DNA of 64,000 nucleotides from contig NZ_JAQSDA010000028.1 of NCBI RefSeq assembly GCF_029945685.1, positions 62,001 through 126,000 of the forward strand. Direction: 5' to 3'. Position 1 is the first letter of the stretch. Each line of letters starts with the position of its first letter. Made by a program: the position numbers and the translations under genes. Below are positions 31,991-40,551 of this stretch, in pieces. The notes beneath the pieces are model-generated. The model had not been told where the DNA came from, did no database searches, and saw only the letters and a list, made by a program, of their open reading frames with translations. This DNA comes from Polaromonas sp. GTDB lineage: Bacteria; Pseudomonadota; Gammaproteobacteria; Burkholderiales; Burkholderiaceae_C.

Positions 31991-32880
31991 TGAACGCTTC
32001 CTTTGACCTGGCCCTGCCCGCTGCGCGTGCTGCGGCAGGCATGCAGCATTATCCCGAAGCTGCGCTGTATGTGGTGGCCACACCCATCGGCAACCTGTCG
32101 GACATCAGCCTGCGCGCGCTGCATGTGCTGCAGCTGGTGCATGCCATCGCCTGCGAAGACACACGGCATACCCAGACACTGCTGCGCCAGTATGGCATCG
32201 ACAAGCCGCTGCTGGCCGTGCATGAACACAACGAAGCCCAGGCGGCACAACTCGTGATCGAACGCCTGCAGCGCGGCGAACGCGTCGCCTATGTCAGCGA
32301 CGCCGGAACCCCGGCCGTCAGCGACCCGGGCGCGCGCCTGGTGGCAGCCGTGCGCGCCGCCGGGCTGACGATTTTGCCGCTGCCCGGTGCCAGCAGCGTG
32401 ACCACCGCGCTGAGCGTAGCCGGCATCAGCGGGGGCTCGGGGTTTGTGTTTGCCGGCTTCCTGCCGTCCAAGGCGATGGAGCGGGAGCAGGCCGTGCAGG
32501 CGCTGCAAACCGACGCGCGTGCCGTCGTCATTCTCGAAGCGCCGCACCGCATGGAAGCGCTGGCACGCGCCATGGCGCCGCTGGGTCACCGGCTGGTCAC
32601 GGTCGGCCGTGAGCTGACCAAGCAGTTTGAGGAAATCGCCACGGTCCCAGCGCAGGACCTCAGCGCCTGGCTGGCCGCCGGCAGCCAGCGCACGCGGGGC
32701 GAATTTGCGCTGGTGCTGCACCCCGGTGAAGAGGCCCGGGCCCAGGACGACGGCCACCGCGTCCTGCAGTTGCTGCTGGCCGAGCTGCCGCTTAAAACCG
32801 CGGTCAAGCTGGCCGCCGACATCACCGGCGCGCCGCGCAATGAGTTGTATGAAGCCGCCCTGCAGCTGAAAAAAGCCTGA
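31990..32880 (+). CDS. rsmI: 16S rRNA (cytidine 1402-2'-O)-methyltransferase
   Basis: A 296-residue tetrapyrrole-methylase-fold enzyme with YVVATPIGNLSDISLRAL, ACEDTRHTQTLL, VSDAGTPAVSDPGARL and the tail QLLLAELPLKTAVKLAADIT. TTG at 31990 is preferred because the residues it adds (NASFDLALPAARAAAG) resemble N-termini of other Burkholderiales RsmI; ATG at 32041 is the alternative. Divergent from yraN, as in many proteobacteria. Confidence 0.92.
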   Translation: MNASFDLALPAARAAAGMQHYPEAALYVVATPIGNLSDISLRALHVLQLVHAIACEDTRHTQTLLRQYGIDKPLLAVHEHNEAQAAQLVIERLQRGERVAYVSDAGTPAVSDPGARLVAAVRAAGLTILPLPGASSVTTALSVAGISGGSGFVFAGFLPSKAMEREQAVQALQTDARAVVILEAPHRMEALARAMAPLGHRLVTVGRELTKQFEEIATVPAQDLSAWLAAGSQRTRGEFALVLHPGEEARAQDDGHRVLQLLLAELPLKTAVKLAADITGAPRNELYEAALQLKKA

Positions 32881-32902
32881 GAGGCTGCGGAGGCCCTGCG
32901 GT

Positions 32903-33394
32903 TCAGTCCCGGTCGTTGGGCGCGTTCACGAATTCCATGCCCGGATGGGCTTTCTGCACCACCTGGTTGTTGTCCAGATAAACCCAGTAGAAAAGGTCCT
33001 GCAGGTCGTACCAGCGGTAGGTCAGGATGTCGCCCGGCCAGGAGGCCACCCGGTCGACAAGGGTGGGGCGCCCGAACTCGCGCAATACATCATCACGCGT
33101 CCACTTGCCGGGCTCGATGCGTGCAAAATCCCTGGCGTTGAGAACCTGCCGGACGCTGGACACGCGGCCCGAGGCATCCAGGTCCACCATGAAGGCAAAC
33201 TGACCGGTGGGCTGGCCGGAATACTGCAAGCGGGTGCCCTGGGGGAGGGCCACCACGGCGCCTGGCGGGCCCACGCGCGCCACCACATCCCCCTGCGACA
33301 TGCCCGGCTGGATGGCACTGAACGGATGGAGCGCGCAGCCACTGAGCCACAGCAGGCTGGCGACGAGAACAAAAAGAATCTTGGGCAATGGCAT
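32903..33394 (-). CDS. BamE/SmpA-like lipoprotein
   Basis: A 163-residue lipoprotein with a short signal peptide and lipobox LSGC (MPLPKILFVLVASLLWLSGC), followed by two BamE-type repeats (IQPGMSQGDVVARVGPPGAV; EPGKWTRDDVLREFGRPTLV). Outer-membrane BamE has one such repeat, so this is a related lipoprotein rather than BamE itself. The start at 33394 gives the normal signal peptide. Confidence 0.8.
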   Translation of the reverse strand: MPLPKILFVLVASLLWLSGCALHPFSAIQPGMSQGDVVARVGPPGAVVALPQGTRLQYSGQPTGQFAFMVDLDASGRVSSVRQVLNARDFARIEPGKWTRDDVLREFGRPTLVDRVASWPGDILTYRWYDLQDLFYWVYLDNNQVVQKAHPGMEFVNAPNDRD

Positions 33395-33504
33395 GGCAGG
33401 TCCTGGGGTTGAATGGCCGCTGAGCTGGTTATACACCGCCCCGTTTTACGAATTCGACCTGCGCCGGCTCCGGCGGTTCCCCACGCAGCGACAATCAGCC
33501 ACCT

Positions 33505-34128
33505 ATGGACAAGCCCCACGCGCCCGCCACCGACCGCAACCGCGAACCCATCCTGAGCGCCCTGCGCGAACTTTTTGCCGACCGGCGCTCGGTGCTCGAG
33601 ATTGGCAGTGGGACCGGCCAGCACGCGGTGTATTTCGCGGGCGCCCTGCCCTGGCTTCGCTGGCAAACCTCGGATGTAGCCGGCAATCTGCCAGGCATTG
33701 AGCTCTGGCTGGATGAGGCCGGGCTGCCCAACACCCCAGCCCCGGTGACGCTGGACCTGCGCCAGGACTGGCCCGATGTGTCGTTTGACGCGGTGTACAG
33801 CGCCAACACCCTGCATATCATGGGCTGGCCTGAAGTGCAGCGGCTGTTCCTGGCGCTGGACCGGCAGATGCCGCCGGGCGGGTTGCTCACGGTGTACGGC
33901 CCCTTCAACTATGGCGGCCGCTTCACCAGCGACAGCAATGCCGCCTTCGATGCCTCCCTGCGTGCCGGCAACCCCGCCAGCGGACTGAGGGACTTTGACG
34001 CAGTGGACGCCCTGGCAGCCCTGGCCGGCCTGTATCTGATGGAAGACCGCGCCATGCCGGCCAACAACCGCTGCATCACCTGGCAGCGCAGCCCGGACAC
34101 GGCCGGACAAGTTCTAAAGAGACCTTGA
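33505..34128 (+). CDS. DUF938 family SAM-dependent methyltransferase
   Basis: A 207-residue protein with the family start PATDRNREPILSALRELF, SAM motif I VLEIGSGTGQHAVYFA, WQTSDVAG and the late YGPFNYGGRFTSDSNAAFD. The substrate is not known. Its 3' end overlaps the convergent exonuclease gene by 15 bases. Confidence 0.88.
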   Translation: MDKPHAPATDRNREPILSALRELFADRRSVLEIGSGTGQHAVYFAGALPWLRWQTSDVAGNLPGIELWLDEAGLPNTPAPVTLDLRQDWPDVSFDAVYSANTLHIMGWPEVQRLFLALDRQMPPGGLLTVYGPFNYGGRFTSDSNAAFDASLRAGNPASGLRDFDAVDALAALAGLYLMEDRAMPANNRCITWQRSPDTAGQVLKRP

Positions 34129-35160
34129 CTCGAGCTTGCCCGGCCGCAGGGAATATCGGTTGCCCGCGTCCAGTTGTTCCACCTGCACACGCGCGGCGCG
34201 GTTGCCGTACACCGAGGCCTTGAGCCATTCACACTCCGACTGCAGCTGCGCCTCGTCACCAAGACGGGTATGCCACACGCGGTGCTCACCGTCCCAGCGG
34301 TAGCCCCTGGCCTTGAGCAGATCCTTGGCCTCGAAAGGAGCGGCGGTCGCCTGCAACCGGTAGCTGGGCCTGGCCGCGACAGACAGCAGCTGTGCCAGCC
34401 CCGTCTGACCGGACACCGGCAGCGGACTGGCCAGCACCGCCAGCAAGGCGTGGCAGTCCATCTCGGCGCGGTGCGCGTCGTAGAACCAGCCGAGCTCCAG
34501 CGCCAGTTGCGTGAGTTTGGCAGAGCCTCGGCCTTCTTTTTTCCAGTCCAGGTCGGCGAAAGAACAGGCCCAGCGCCATTGCGCAAACTGCGCCAGCCTG
34601 GCCTCGACAAACGGACGGTCAAAACCGGCGTTGTGGGCGATCACCAGGTCCGCATCGGCCAGCATGGCCGCCACACGCGCCTCGTCGAGCCTGTGGCCGC
34701 GAACCATGTCGTCGCTGATGCCGGTGAGTTCCTGGATCTCCGGCGGAATCGGCATGCCCGGGTCTTCCAGGCCGTCATAAACATCGACGGTGCCAACCGG
34801 CAGTCCGGTGGCCAGATCCACATCGACCCGCAGCAGCGCGAGCTCCATGATGCGGTCCCGCGAGGCGTCCAGACCGGTGGTTTCGGTATCCAGAATCAGC
34901 AGGCGCGTGACCGGCCCCCGGGGCGGGTGCGCAAACTGCTGCGGTACAGGCAGGCGCCGCAGGACACGGTAATCGGCATGCCGCTCCAGTGCCAGCGCCA
35001 TGGCTTCCGGTGTGAGTGGCTCCGATGCGGGGGCCAGGGCGACGATGCGGGCTTTGCGGATTCGGTTAGGAACGGCCGCCGGCGCGTTGGCCGCGACGTC
35101 GTCAAAACCGAAGCCCAGTTGATCTGAAAAAAGAACCTGACCGTCTGACTCGGCGTTCAT
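34114..35160 (-). CDS. 3'-5' exonuclease, DNA polymerase III epsilon-like (DEDDh)
   Basis: A 348-residue protein with a DEDDh exonuclease domain (about 88-255): LDTETTGLD, AHNAGFDRPF and HRAEMDCHALL supply the four acidic residues and the catalytic His. A C-terminal region of about 90 residues (ARGYRWDGEHRVWHTRLGDEAQ) is a separate basic domain. It resembles epsilon-like proofreading or repair nucleases rather than DnaQ, which is shorter. It is the last intact core gene before the island. Confidence 0.87.
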   Translation of the reverse strand: MNAESDGQVLFSDQLGFGFDDVAANAPAAVPNRIRKARIVALAPASEPLTPEAMALALERHADYRVLRRLPVPQQFAHPPRGPVTRLLILDTETTGLDASRDRIMELALLRVDVDLATGLPVGTVDVYDGLEDPGMPIPPEIQELTGISDDMVRGHRLDEARVAAMLADADLVIAHNAGFDRPFVEARLAQFAQWRWACSFADLDWKKEGRGSAKLTQLALELGWFYDAHRAEMDCHALLAVLASPLPVSGQTGLAQLLSVAARPSYRLQATAAPFEAKDLLKARGYRWDGEHRVWHTRLGDEAQLQSECEWLKASVYGNRAARVQVEQLDAGNRYSLRPGKLESRSL

Positions 35161-35231
35161 GTTTCACTCCAGGTCATGGGGCACGGGATCATGCATGGCC
35201 GCAGGCGGGCATAACCGGCTGAAAACAGAGG

Positions 35232-35282
35232 TGGTGCGGCTGGCGGGGATCGAACCCACGACCCTTGGCTTCGGAGGCCAAT
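35232..35282 (-). other. 3' half of tRNA-Arg(CCG): island attachment site
   Basis: On the minus strand the sequence gives the anticodon arm TTGGC-CTCCGAA-GCCAA (anticodon CCG), variable loop, T-arm GTGGGTTCGATCCCCGC and acceptor 3' strand CAGCCGC-A-CCA. The 5' half (D-arm and 5' acceptor strand) is missing; unrelated AT-richer DNA takes its place from about 35283. Tyrosine integrases usually cut in the anticodon or T-arm and leave a 3' duplicate at one end of the island, with the restored tRNA at the far end. This is therefore read as the left attachment site. Confidence 0.85.
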
Positions 35283-35414
35283 ATTCTCGGGGTAGATTGC
35301 GATGTAATGGTGTTGATTTATCAATTAAATCAAAGGTTTACGAAAATTCGCGCGGCAATCGACGTAGACTTACATTGCATTAAATACCCCAAATCAGCTT
35401 ACACAGGCACTTAC

Positions 35415-36686
35415 ATGGCGCGAGTCAATCTTACCCCCTCCCGAATAGCAGACTATCGCTGTGAGTCAGGAAAAACGCAGTCATTTTTGTGGGACTCAAA
35501 GTCTCGATGCCTTGCCCTTAGGGTGACGCCAAGCGGTACGAAGGCCTTTGTCTGCCAAGCAAAACTTCATGGCAAAGACATTCGCATGACGTTGGGCTCT
35601 TCAGCCGACTGGACGATCCTTGACGCCCGAGAGGCGGCGAACCGCTTCAAAGTTACGGTTGACCAAGGCGTTGATCCTCGCGGGGTGGCGGCAGATGCCA
35701 AAGTGGCATCTCAAACGGCGGATGCTGAGAAAGAAGCACGAAGGGTCATCGCCGGTACTGCGTGGAATGAATATCTGCAGGCCCCGCATCCCAAATGGGG
35801 GGCCACACATCGACGGGATCACTATATTGCCTCTCAAACCGGAGGCGAAGTCCCCAAACGAGGAAAGGCGCTGACTAAGGCCGGCCCCCTGTCCAGCCTT
35901 TTAACTTACCCCCTCCACGAGATAACAGCCGACGTCGTGGCGGCGTGGCTCAAAAAGGAAAGCGCGTCCCGGCCAACTACAGCAGGCAACTCCCTTCGCA
36001 AGTTCCGAGCGTTTGTAAATTGGTGCGCGATACATCCAACCTACAAAAGGGTTACCCAAACGGATTGCGCTACTGCCAAGTCGGTCACCGATGGCGCACC
36101 CTCAAAACGAACAAAAGACGAAGATTCCCTGCAGAAAGAACAGCTAAGGCCCTGGTTCAAAAGCATTGTTGGACTGGAAAATTCTGTTTTCAGCGTGTAC
36201 TTCCAAGGCCTGCTCCTCACCGGGGCTCGCCGCACTGAATGGCAAATTCTGAAGTGGAGTGACGTCGACTTTGCAAGCAAAAAGATGACGATTCGAGACA
36301 AAGTTGCTGGTCAGCGCTCTATTCCTCTGACGCCGTATCTGGCGTCACAACTGCAGGCCCTTCCACGAAGGAACTCGTACGTTTTCAGCAGCCCCTCCTC
36401 AGAGGGTGGATACGTAATAGGGGTGAGTAAGCCCCATAAGGAGGCCTTGGCCAAAGTTGGGCTGCCGCACGTGTCATTGCACGGACTAAGGCGATCATTT
36501 TCGACCTTGAGCGAGTGGCTAGAGATGCCGGTGGGCGTCGTGGCGCAAATCCAAGGACACAAACCCAGCGCAATAGCTGAAAAACACTACAAGCGCCGTC
36601 CGATCGACTTGCTAAGGATGCATCATGAAAAACTTGAGTCATGGATACTTGCCCAAGCGGCTGTTGCGCACGAATGCGGAGAGTAG
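35415..36686 (+). CDS. Tyrosine recombinase / integrase (P4-type)
   Basis: A 423-residue integrase with an N-terminal DUF4102-like arm-binding domain (LRVTPSGTKAFVCQAKLHGK), core-binding domain and C-terminal catalytic domain with complete residues: Arg272 (LTGARRTEW), His356 and Arg359 (HGLRR), His382 (GHKP) and Tyr392 (EKHYKRRP). It reads away from the tRNA fragment 130 bases to its left. Base composition is lower in GC than the core genes. It probably catalysed integration and excision of the island. Confidence 0.92.
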   Translation: MARVNLTPSRIADYRCESGKTQSFLWDSKSRCLALRVTPSGTKAFVCQAKLHGKDIRMTLGSSADWTILDAREAANRFKVTVDQGVDPRGVAADAKVASQTADAEKEARRVIAGTAWNEYLQAPHPKWGATHRRDHYIASQTGGEVPKRGKALTKAGPLSSLLTYPLHEITADVVAAWLKKESASRPTTAGNSLRKFRAFVNWCAIHPTYKRVTQTDCATAKSVTDGAPSKRTKDEDSLQKEQLRPWFKSIVGLENSVFSVYFQGLLLTGARRTEWQILKWSDVDFASKKMTIRDKVAGQRSIPLTPYLASQLQALPRRNSYVFSSPSSEGGYVIGVSKPHKEALAKVGLPHVSLHGLRRSFSTLSEWLEMPVGVVAQIQGHKPSAIAEKHYKRRPIDLLRMHHEKLESWILAQAAVAHECGE

Positions 36687-36756
36687 CGGATTAAGTCGCC
36701 TCGCGCTCGACCAGCCAGACGATGTCGCTGGTCAGTTGCTCCATCTGAGCGCGCTA

Positions 36757-36817
36757 CCTATTGAATTCATAGCTGCTTGCGCTCGACAGCACGGGGCTGA
36801 AGCCCGATTTCACCTGA
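36757..36817. repeat. Repeat family A copy inside the island, intergenic
   Basis: TTGAATTCATAGCTGCTTGCGC then GGGGCTGAAGCCCGATTTCACC. It lies between the integrase and MarR genes, so the island end has picked up or carried the same repeat as the core genome. The rest of 36687-36892 has no convincing gene. Confidence 0.75.
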
Positions 36818-36892
36818 ATAGGTACTTGTCTCAGATAAACGAAGCATCTTCAAGGCAGTGGCTTGGTGATGCGCCCGAAACGACTGAACGCC

Positions 36893-37342
36893 TCAGTCGT
36901 CCCAGCCGACGCGCTCCACAGCATCAAGATTACTCAACATTTTGTGAAAGAGTCGTACTAAAGTGGCGCGCTCTTCGTCGGTAAATCCTGTTAACAGTGC
37001 CTGCTCCCGAGCAATGGCAATGGCATGAACCTGGTCATGAAATTTCTTGCCAGCAGAAGTGGTCGAATACTCGATTTTACGAAGCCCGGATGGCCGGGAT
37101 TTTAGCCATGCGTTCTCAACCAACATCGCCACGCTTCGGCTGACAGCGGCCTTATCCAGACCCATGAGCTCGCAAGCGTTCGCCGCAGTTGTCCACGGGT
37201 AAACCTCGAAATAAGCTAGCACCCGCCAGTCGGTTACTCCAATACCAAACCGCGCGCGGTATATCTGGCCCGCGCTGCTTGCGACCTTGTTGGAAACCCA
37301 GAGCAGCAAGCCCGGAATGTATCGGTTGAGATCAAGCTTCAT
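36893..37342 (-). CDS. MarR family transcriptional regulator
   Basis: A 149-residue winged-HTH regulator: N-terminal dimer helix (NRYIPGLLLWVSNKVASSAG), recognition region DWRVLAYFEVYPWTTAANAC and ELMGLDKAAVSRSVAMLVENAW, and the wing SGLRKIEYSTTSAGKK. It begins 33 bases after the BVMO stop and is probably co-transcribed with it. The two identical-type palindromes at 39119-39132 and 39164-39177 between the BVMO and ABC genes are candidate operators. Confidence 0.88.
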   Translation of the reverse strand: MKLDLNRYIPGLLLWVSNKVASSAGQIYRARFGIGVTDWRVLAYFEVYPWTTAANACELMGLDKAAVSRSVAMLVENAWLKSRPSGLRKIEYSTTSAGKKFHDQVHAIAIAREQALLTGFTDEERATLVRLFHKMLSNLDAVERVGWDD

Positions 37343-37375
37343 CGTTCGTTCGGCATCGTGGAAGTGCCTGCAATA

Positions 37376-38998
37376 TTACTCGCAGACGAATCCTTCATAG
37401 TCTTTCGACGCGACGTCCTCGATTTTCTTGCGATACGCCGGAACACCCGCTACGTATGGCATGAAGACGCGCGGCTTGCCTTCCATGTTCCCCCCCAAGT
37501 ACCAGGAGTTGCCTACCGGGTAGAGCGTTTGGTTCGCAATGTCATTTACATGCCTGACCCATTGTTCTTCCGAGGCCTGCGTGGCTTCAATTCGTCGCGC
37601 GCCTTTTTTATGAGCGTGCCGAAGGAATTCTCCCAGCCAATCCACGTGCGTCTCAATGGAATGAACCATGTTACTCAGCACCGACGGGCTACCTGGTCCG
37701 GCGATAACGAAGAGATTCGGGAACCCTGAGATCGCGATGCCCAGATAGGTTACAGGGCCCGCCGCCCACTTGTCGCGCAGCGAGACCCCGCTCGTGCCCC
37801 GAATGTCGATGGCCATCAGTGCGCCAGTCATTGCGTCGAAGCCGGTGGCGAACACCAACACGTCCAGCTCATAGTCCTTGCCCTGCGTACGTACGCCGTT
37901 CGCTATCACTTCCGTGATAGGCGATGCCTTGATATCCACCAGTGCCACATTCTCCCGGTTGAAGGTCTCGTAATAGTCGGTGTCTACACACAATCGCTTG
38001 GTGCCAAACGGGAGATCATCCTTCGGGCATAGCAGCTCCGCTGTCAATGGATCCTTGACAATTCCCCGGATCTTGGTGCGTACGAACTCAGCAGCGTAAA
38101 GGTTCGCCTGTGGATTGCGCATCAAGTCGGAGAATGCCCGAAGCATCCGAAAGCCACCGCCCGCGCCGCGCCAGCGGTATTCGAACTCGGCTATACGCTC
38201 TTCAGGCGTCACCTCCAACGCCGACTTGTCGTTGGCGCTGAGATACTGCCCCGTGACGGCTTCACGCCCGAGTGCGCGGCGCTTGCCATAGCTGGCCTTG
38301 ACTTCGTCCAGCGTCGCCCTGTCCAACGGCTCGTTCTGAGCCGGAACACTAAAGTTTGCCGTGCGCTGGAATACCGTTAAGTGCGCGGCCTGCGCGGCGA
38401 TCAGGGGCGTCATCTGTACGCCGCTCGAGCCGGTACCAATAAGGCCGACGCGCTTGCCACCGAAATCAACTCCCTCTTTGGGCCAATCGGCGCTCATGTA
38501 CCACTTGCCCTTGAAGTCATCAAGACCCTTGAAGCGCGGAATTTGGGGAATCGACAGGCAGCCGGTCGCCATCACGAGGTACTCGCAGTCGAGCATTTCG
38601 CCGCCTTTGGTCATAACGCTCCATCGACCGCGCTCATTGTCGAACGTCGCTGCAGTGACCCTCGTGTTGAGTTGGATATCTTCGCGCAGACCGAATTTGT
38701 CGGCAACGTGGTTGATGTAGCTGAGGATTTCAGCCTGGGGCGCATAGCGCTGCGACCAGTCCCACTCCTGCTGCAGTTCATTGCTGAACGAATAGGAATA
38801 ATCGAGACTTTCCACATCGCAGCGGGCGCCCGGATAACGGTTCCAGAACCAGGTGCCGCCGACGCCATCGCCCGCTTCAAGTACGCGTGCTTTGAAGCCC
38901 ATCTGTCGCGCCTTGTAAAGCTGATAGAGGCCAGCGAAGCCTGCGCCAACGATCAGCATATCGAAGAATTCAGGGTTGGGGGTGGTCTTGTCTGTCAT
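37376..38998 (-). CDS. Flavin-containing Baeyer-Villiger-type monooxygenase (copy 1)
   Basis: A 540-residue class B flavoprotein that would insert oxygen next to a ketone using FAD and NADPH. FAD motif GAGFAG (18-23), GGTWFWNRYPGARCDVES (48-64), NADPH motif GTGSSG (188-193) and ATGFDAMTGAL are present. The BVMO fingerprint F-x-G-x-x-x-H-x-x-x-W-P is FKGKWYMSADWP (162-173): Met168 stands where His is expected. The ATG at 38998 follows AGGAG. Divergent from a branched-chain-type ABC operon; MarR follows. Confidence 0.88.
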   Translation of the reverse strand: MTDKTTPNPEFFDMLIVGAGFAGLYQLYKARQMGFKARVLEAGDGVGGTWFWNRYPGARCDVESLDYSYSFSNELQQEWDWSQRYAPQAEILSYINHVADKFGLREDIQLNTRVTAATFDNERGRWSVMTKGGEMLDCEYLVMATGCLSIPQIPRFKGLDDFKGKWYMSADWPKEGVDFGGKRVGLIGTGSSGVQMTPLIAAQAAHLTVFQRTANFSVPAQNEPLDRATLDEVKASYGKRRALGREAVTGQYLSANDKSALEVTPEERIAEFEYRWRGAGGGFRMLRAFSDLMRNPQANLYAAEFVRTKIRGIVKDPLTAELLCPKDDLPFGTKRLCVDTDYYETFNRENVALVDIKASPITEVIANGVRTQGKDYELDVLVFATGFDAMTGALMAIDIRGTSGVSLRDKWAAGPVTYLGIAISGFPNLFVIAGPGSPSVLSNMVHSIETHVDWLGEFLRHAHKKGARRIEATQASEEQWVRHVNDIANQTLYPVGNSWYLGGNMEGKPRVFMPYVAGVPAYRKKIEDVASKDYEGFVCE

Positions 38999-39118
38999 AG
39001 ATCGTGGCTCCTTTGTCTCTGGTTTCGGGTGCAGCACCGAACAGCGATGGGTACGTGACCGCGCACTAGTACCTGCAATGCACATGGCCGCTAAAAAGGC
39101 AAAATCTACACCCGTTAC

Positions 39119-39177
39119 GTTGATATGTCAACATCATAATTAAATCACAAAAGGGTTTTGGAGGTTGACACGTCAAC
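39119..39177. promoter_or_regulatory. Two GTTGAyAyGTCAAC operators in the BVMO/ABC intergenic region
   Basis: GTTGATATGTCAAC (39119-39132) and GTTGACACGTCAAC (39164-39177), 14-base palindromes 45 bases apart, in the 272-base gap between the divergent BVMO and ABC binding-protein genes. Size and symmetry suit a MarR dimer; the MarR gene at 36893 is the nearest candidate. The DNA between is AT-rich and presumably holds both promoters. Confidence 0.65.
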
Positions 39178-39270
39178 ACAATAACAGGTAAATTTTGCCT
39201 TAGTGCAAAGTTTTTGCATGAGGCAAAGAAACCTTGCCCCCCCCCCATTCACTAAATGAAGGAGACATCC

Positions 39271-40539
39271 ATGAAGGCCGGAAAAAAGCAACCTGAATTG
39301 GTCATACCCACATCGTCCGCGCAGTGGCGCGCTCAACGCCGCAGCATCCTCGTCGCGTCGGCTGGAATCGCAGCCGTTTCCCCCTTCTTTATTTCCCGCG
39401 CGCTTGCCCAGCAGGCGGTCAAGATCGGCATTGTGCTTGCCAAGCAGGGACCATTTGCGCAACAGGGAGGCGACTTGTCGAGGGGAGTCCAGATTGCATT
39501 CGATGAAGCATCCCGCAGGGTATTGGGTAGGCCGGCCGAACTGGTGTGGCTTGATGAACCAAATCCGCAGGTGGCCGTACAGAGCATCACCAAGGCAATT
39601 GACGAACAGAAGGTGATTGCCGTACTCGGCGGGACAAGTAGTGCCAACTCACTGGCAATGGGCGCCGCCGCTTTGCAGCGTCGCGTTCCGTTCATATCGG
39701 TCAACGGCTCGGCACGCGAGATCACGGGCAAGGACTGCAACCCATTCATGTTTCGAATGCCCGCTTCCATCCCTGTATACGCCCGTGCTATGGCGCCGCA
39801 CATGCTTGCAATGGGCAAGAAGTGGTATTTCATTGCGGGATCTTTCGCGTTCGGCGAAGACGTTATCTCGACCTTCAGCGAGATACTAACTGCCGCTGGC
39901 GGCACGGTAGTTGGTATCGATCGCGCGCCCGTGGCCACCACCGACTACAGCTCCTTCGTGTTAAAGGCTCGTGCAGCCAAGCCAGACATCATCGTTAGCG
40001 GTGCTGCCAACGTTGAGCCAATCCTCAAGCAAGTGCGTGAACTCGGCATGAGCGGTTCAGTACAAGTCGCGGGGCCGGCTGTGAGCGACACCGATCTCTG
40101 GTCGGCTACTCCCGAAGCGTTGACCGGCATCTACGGAAAGAGCTGGTACTTCAACGATCCGGCTAACTCGCCCGAGGAAAAGGCCTTTGTTGCAAAGTTT
40201 CGCGCAACCGAAGGAAGGCCGCCATCGGATCGTGCATTCTTCGGCTGGCAGAGCATGCGACTTCTCCTCGCTGCGGTGGAGCAAGCGAAGTCCGTCGATC
40301 CAGTTGCTGTCACGCGGGGGCTTACTGGCTTCCGGCTGAACGACGGCAGTCTCCCGATGTCGTTCCGCGAATGGGATCACCAGCTCATGCGCCGCGTTGT
40401 CGTCGGCACCGCGAAAGCCAATCCCGCGGACAAGTGGGACGTAGTTCAAGTCAAATCCCAGCGTCCGGCCAACGCGGCCGAAATCGATCGGCTGTATGGT
40501 GACAAGGCCGAGGTTGGCTGCCGCATGGCTGCAATCTGA
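39271..40539 (+). CDS. ABC transporter substrate-binding protein, Peripla_BP_6 (island set 1)
   Basis: A 422-residue periplasmic binding protein. An N-terminal twin-Arg stretch (QRRSILV) with hydrophobic core and cut after ALAQ suggests a Tat-type signal peptide. The mature protein begins VKIGIVLAKQGPFAQQGGDLSRGVQIAFDEA and has the two-lobe fold. The ATG at 39271 follows AAGGAGA. First gene of a plus-strand operon with SDR, LivH, the LivMGF fusion and an esterase. Confidence 0.88.
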   Translation: MKAGKKQPELVIPTSSAQWRAQRRSILVASAGIAAVSPFFISRALAQQAVKIGIVLAKQGPFAQQGGDLSRGVQIAFDEASRRVLGRPAELVWLDEPNPQVAVQSITKAIDEQKVIAVLGGTSSANSLAMGAAALQRRVPFISVNGSAREITGKDCNPFMFRMPASIPVYARAMAPHMLAMGKKWYFIAGSFAFGEDVISTFSEILTAAGGTVVGIDRAPVATTDYSSFVLKARAAKPDIIVSGAANVEPILKQVRELGMSGSVQVAGPAVSDTDLWSATPEALTGIYGKSWYFNDPANSPEEKAFVAKFRATEGRPPSDRAFFGWQSMRLLLAAVEQAKSVDPVAVTRGLTGFRLNDGSLPMSFREWDHQLMRRVVVGTAKANPADKWDVVQVKSQRPANAAEIDRLYGDKAEVGCRMAAI

Positions 40540-40551
40540 AGCGGCCTTCTA

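Noticed and set aside
35232..35310. Intact tRNA-Arg gene
   Set aside because: The 5' acceptor strand and D-arm cannot be found on the adjoining DNA; only the 3' half is present.
36625..36984. 119-codon plus-strand frame after the integrase
   Set aside because: It overlaps the integrase end, a family A repeat and the MarR gene, and resembles no protein.
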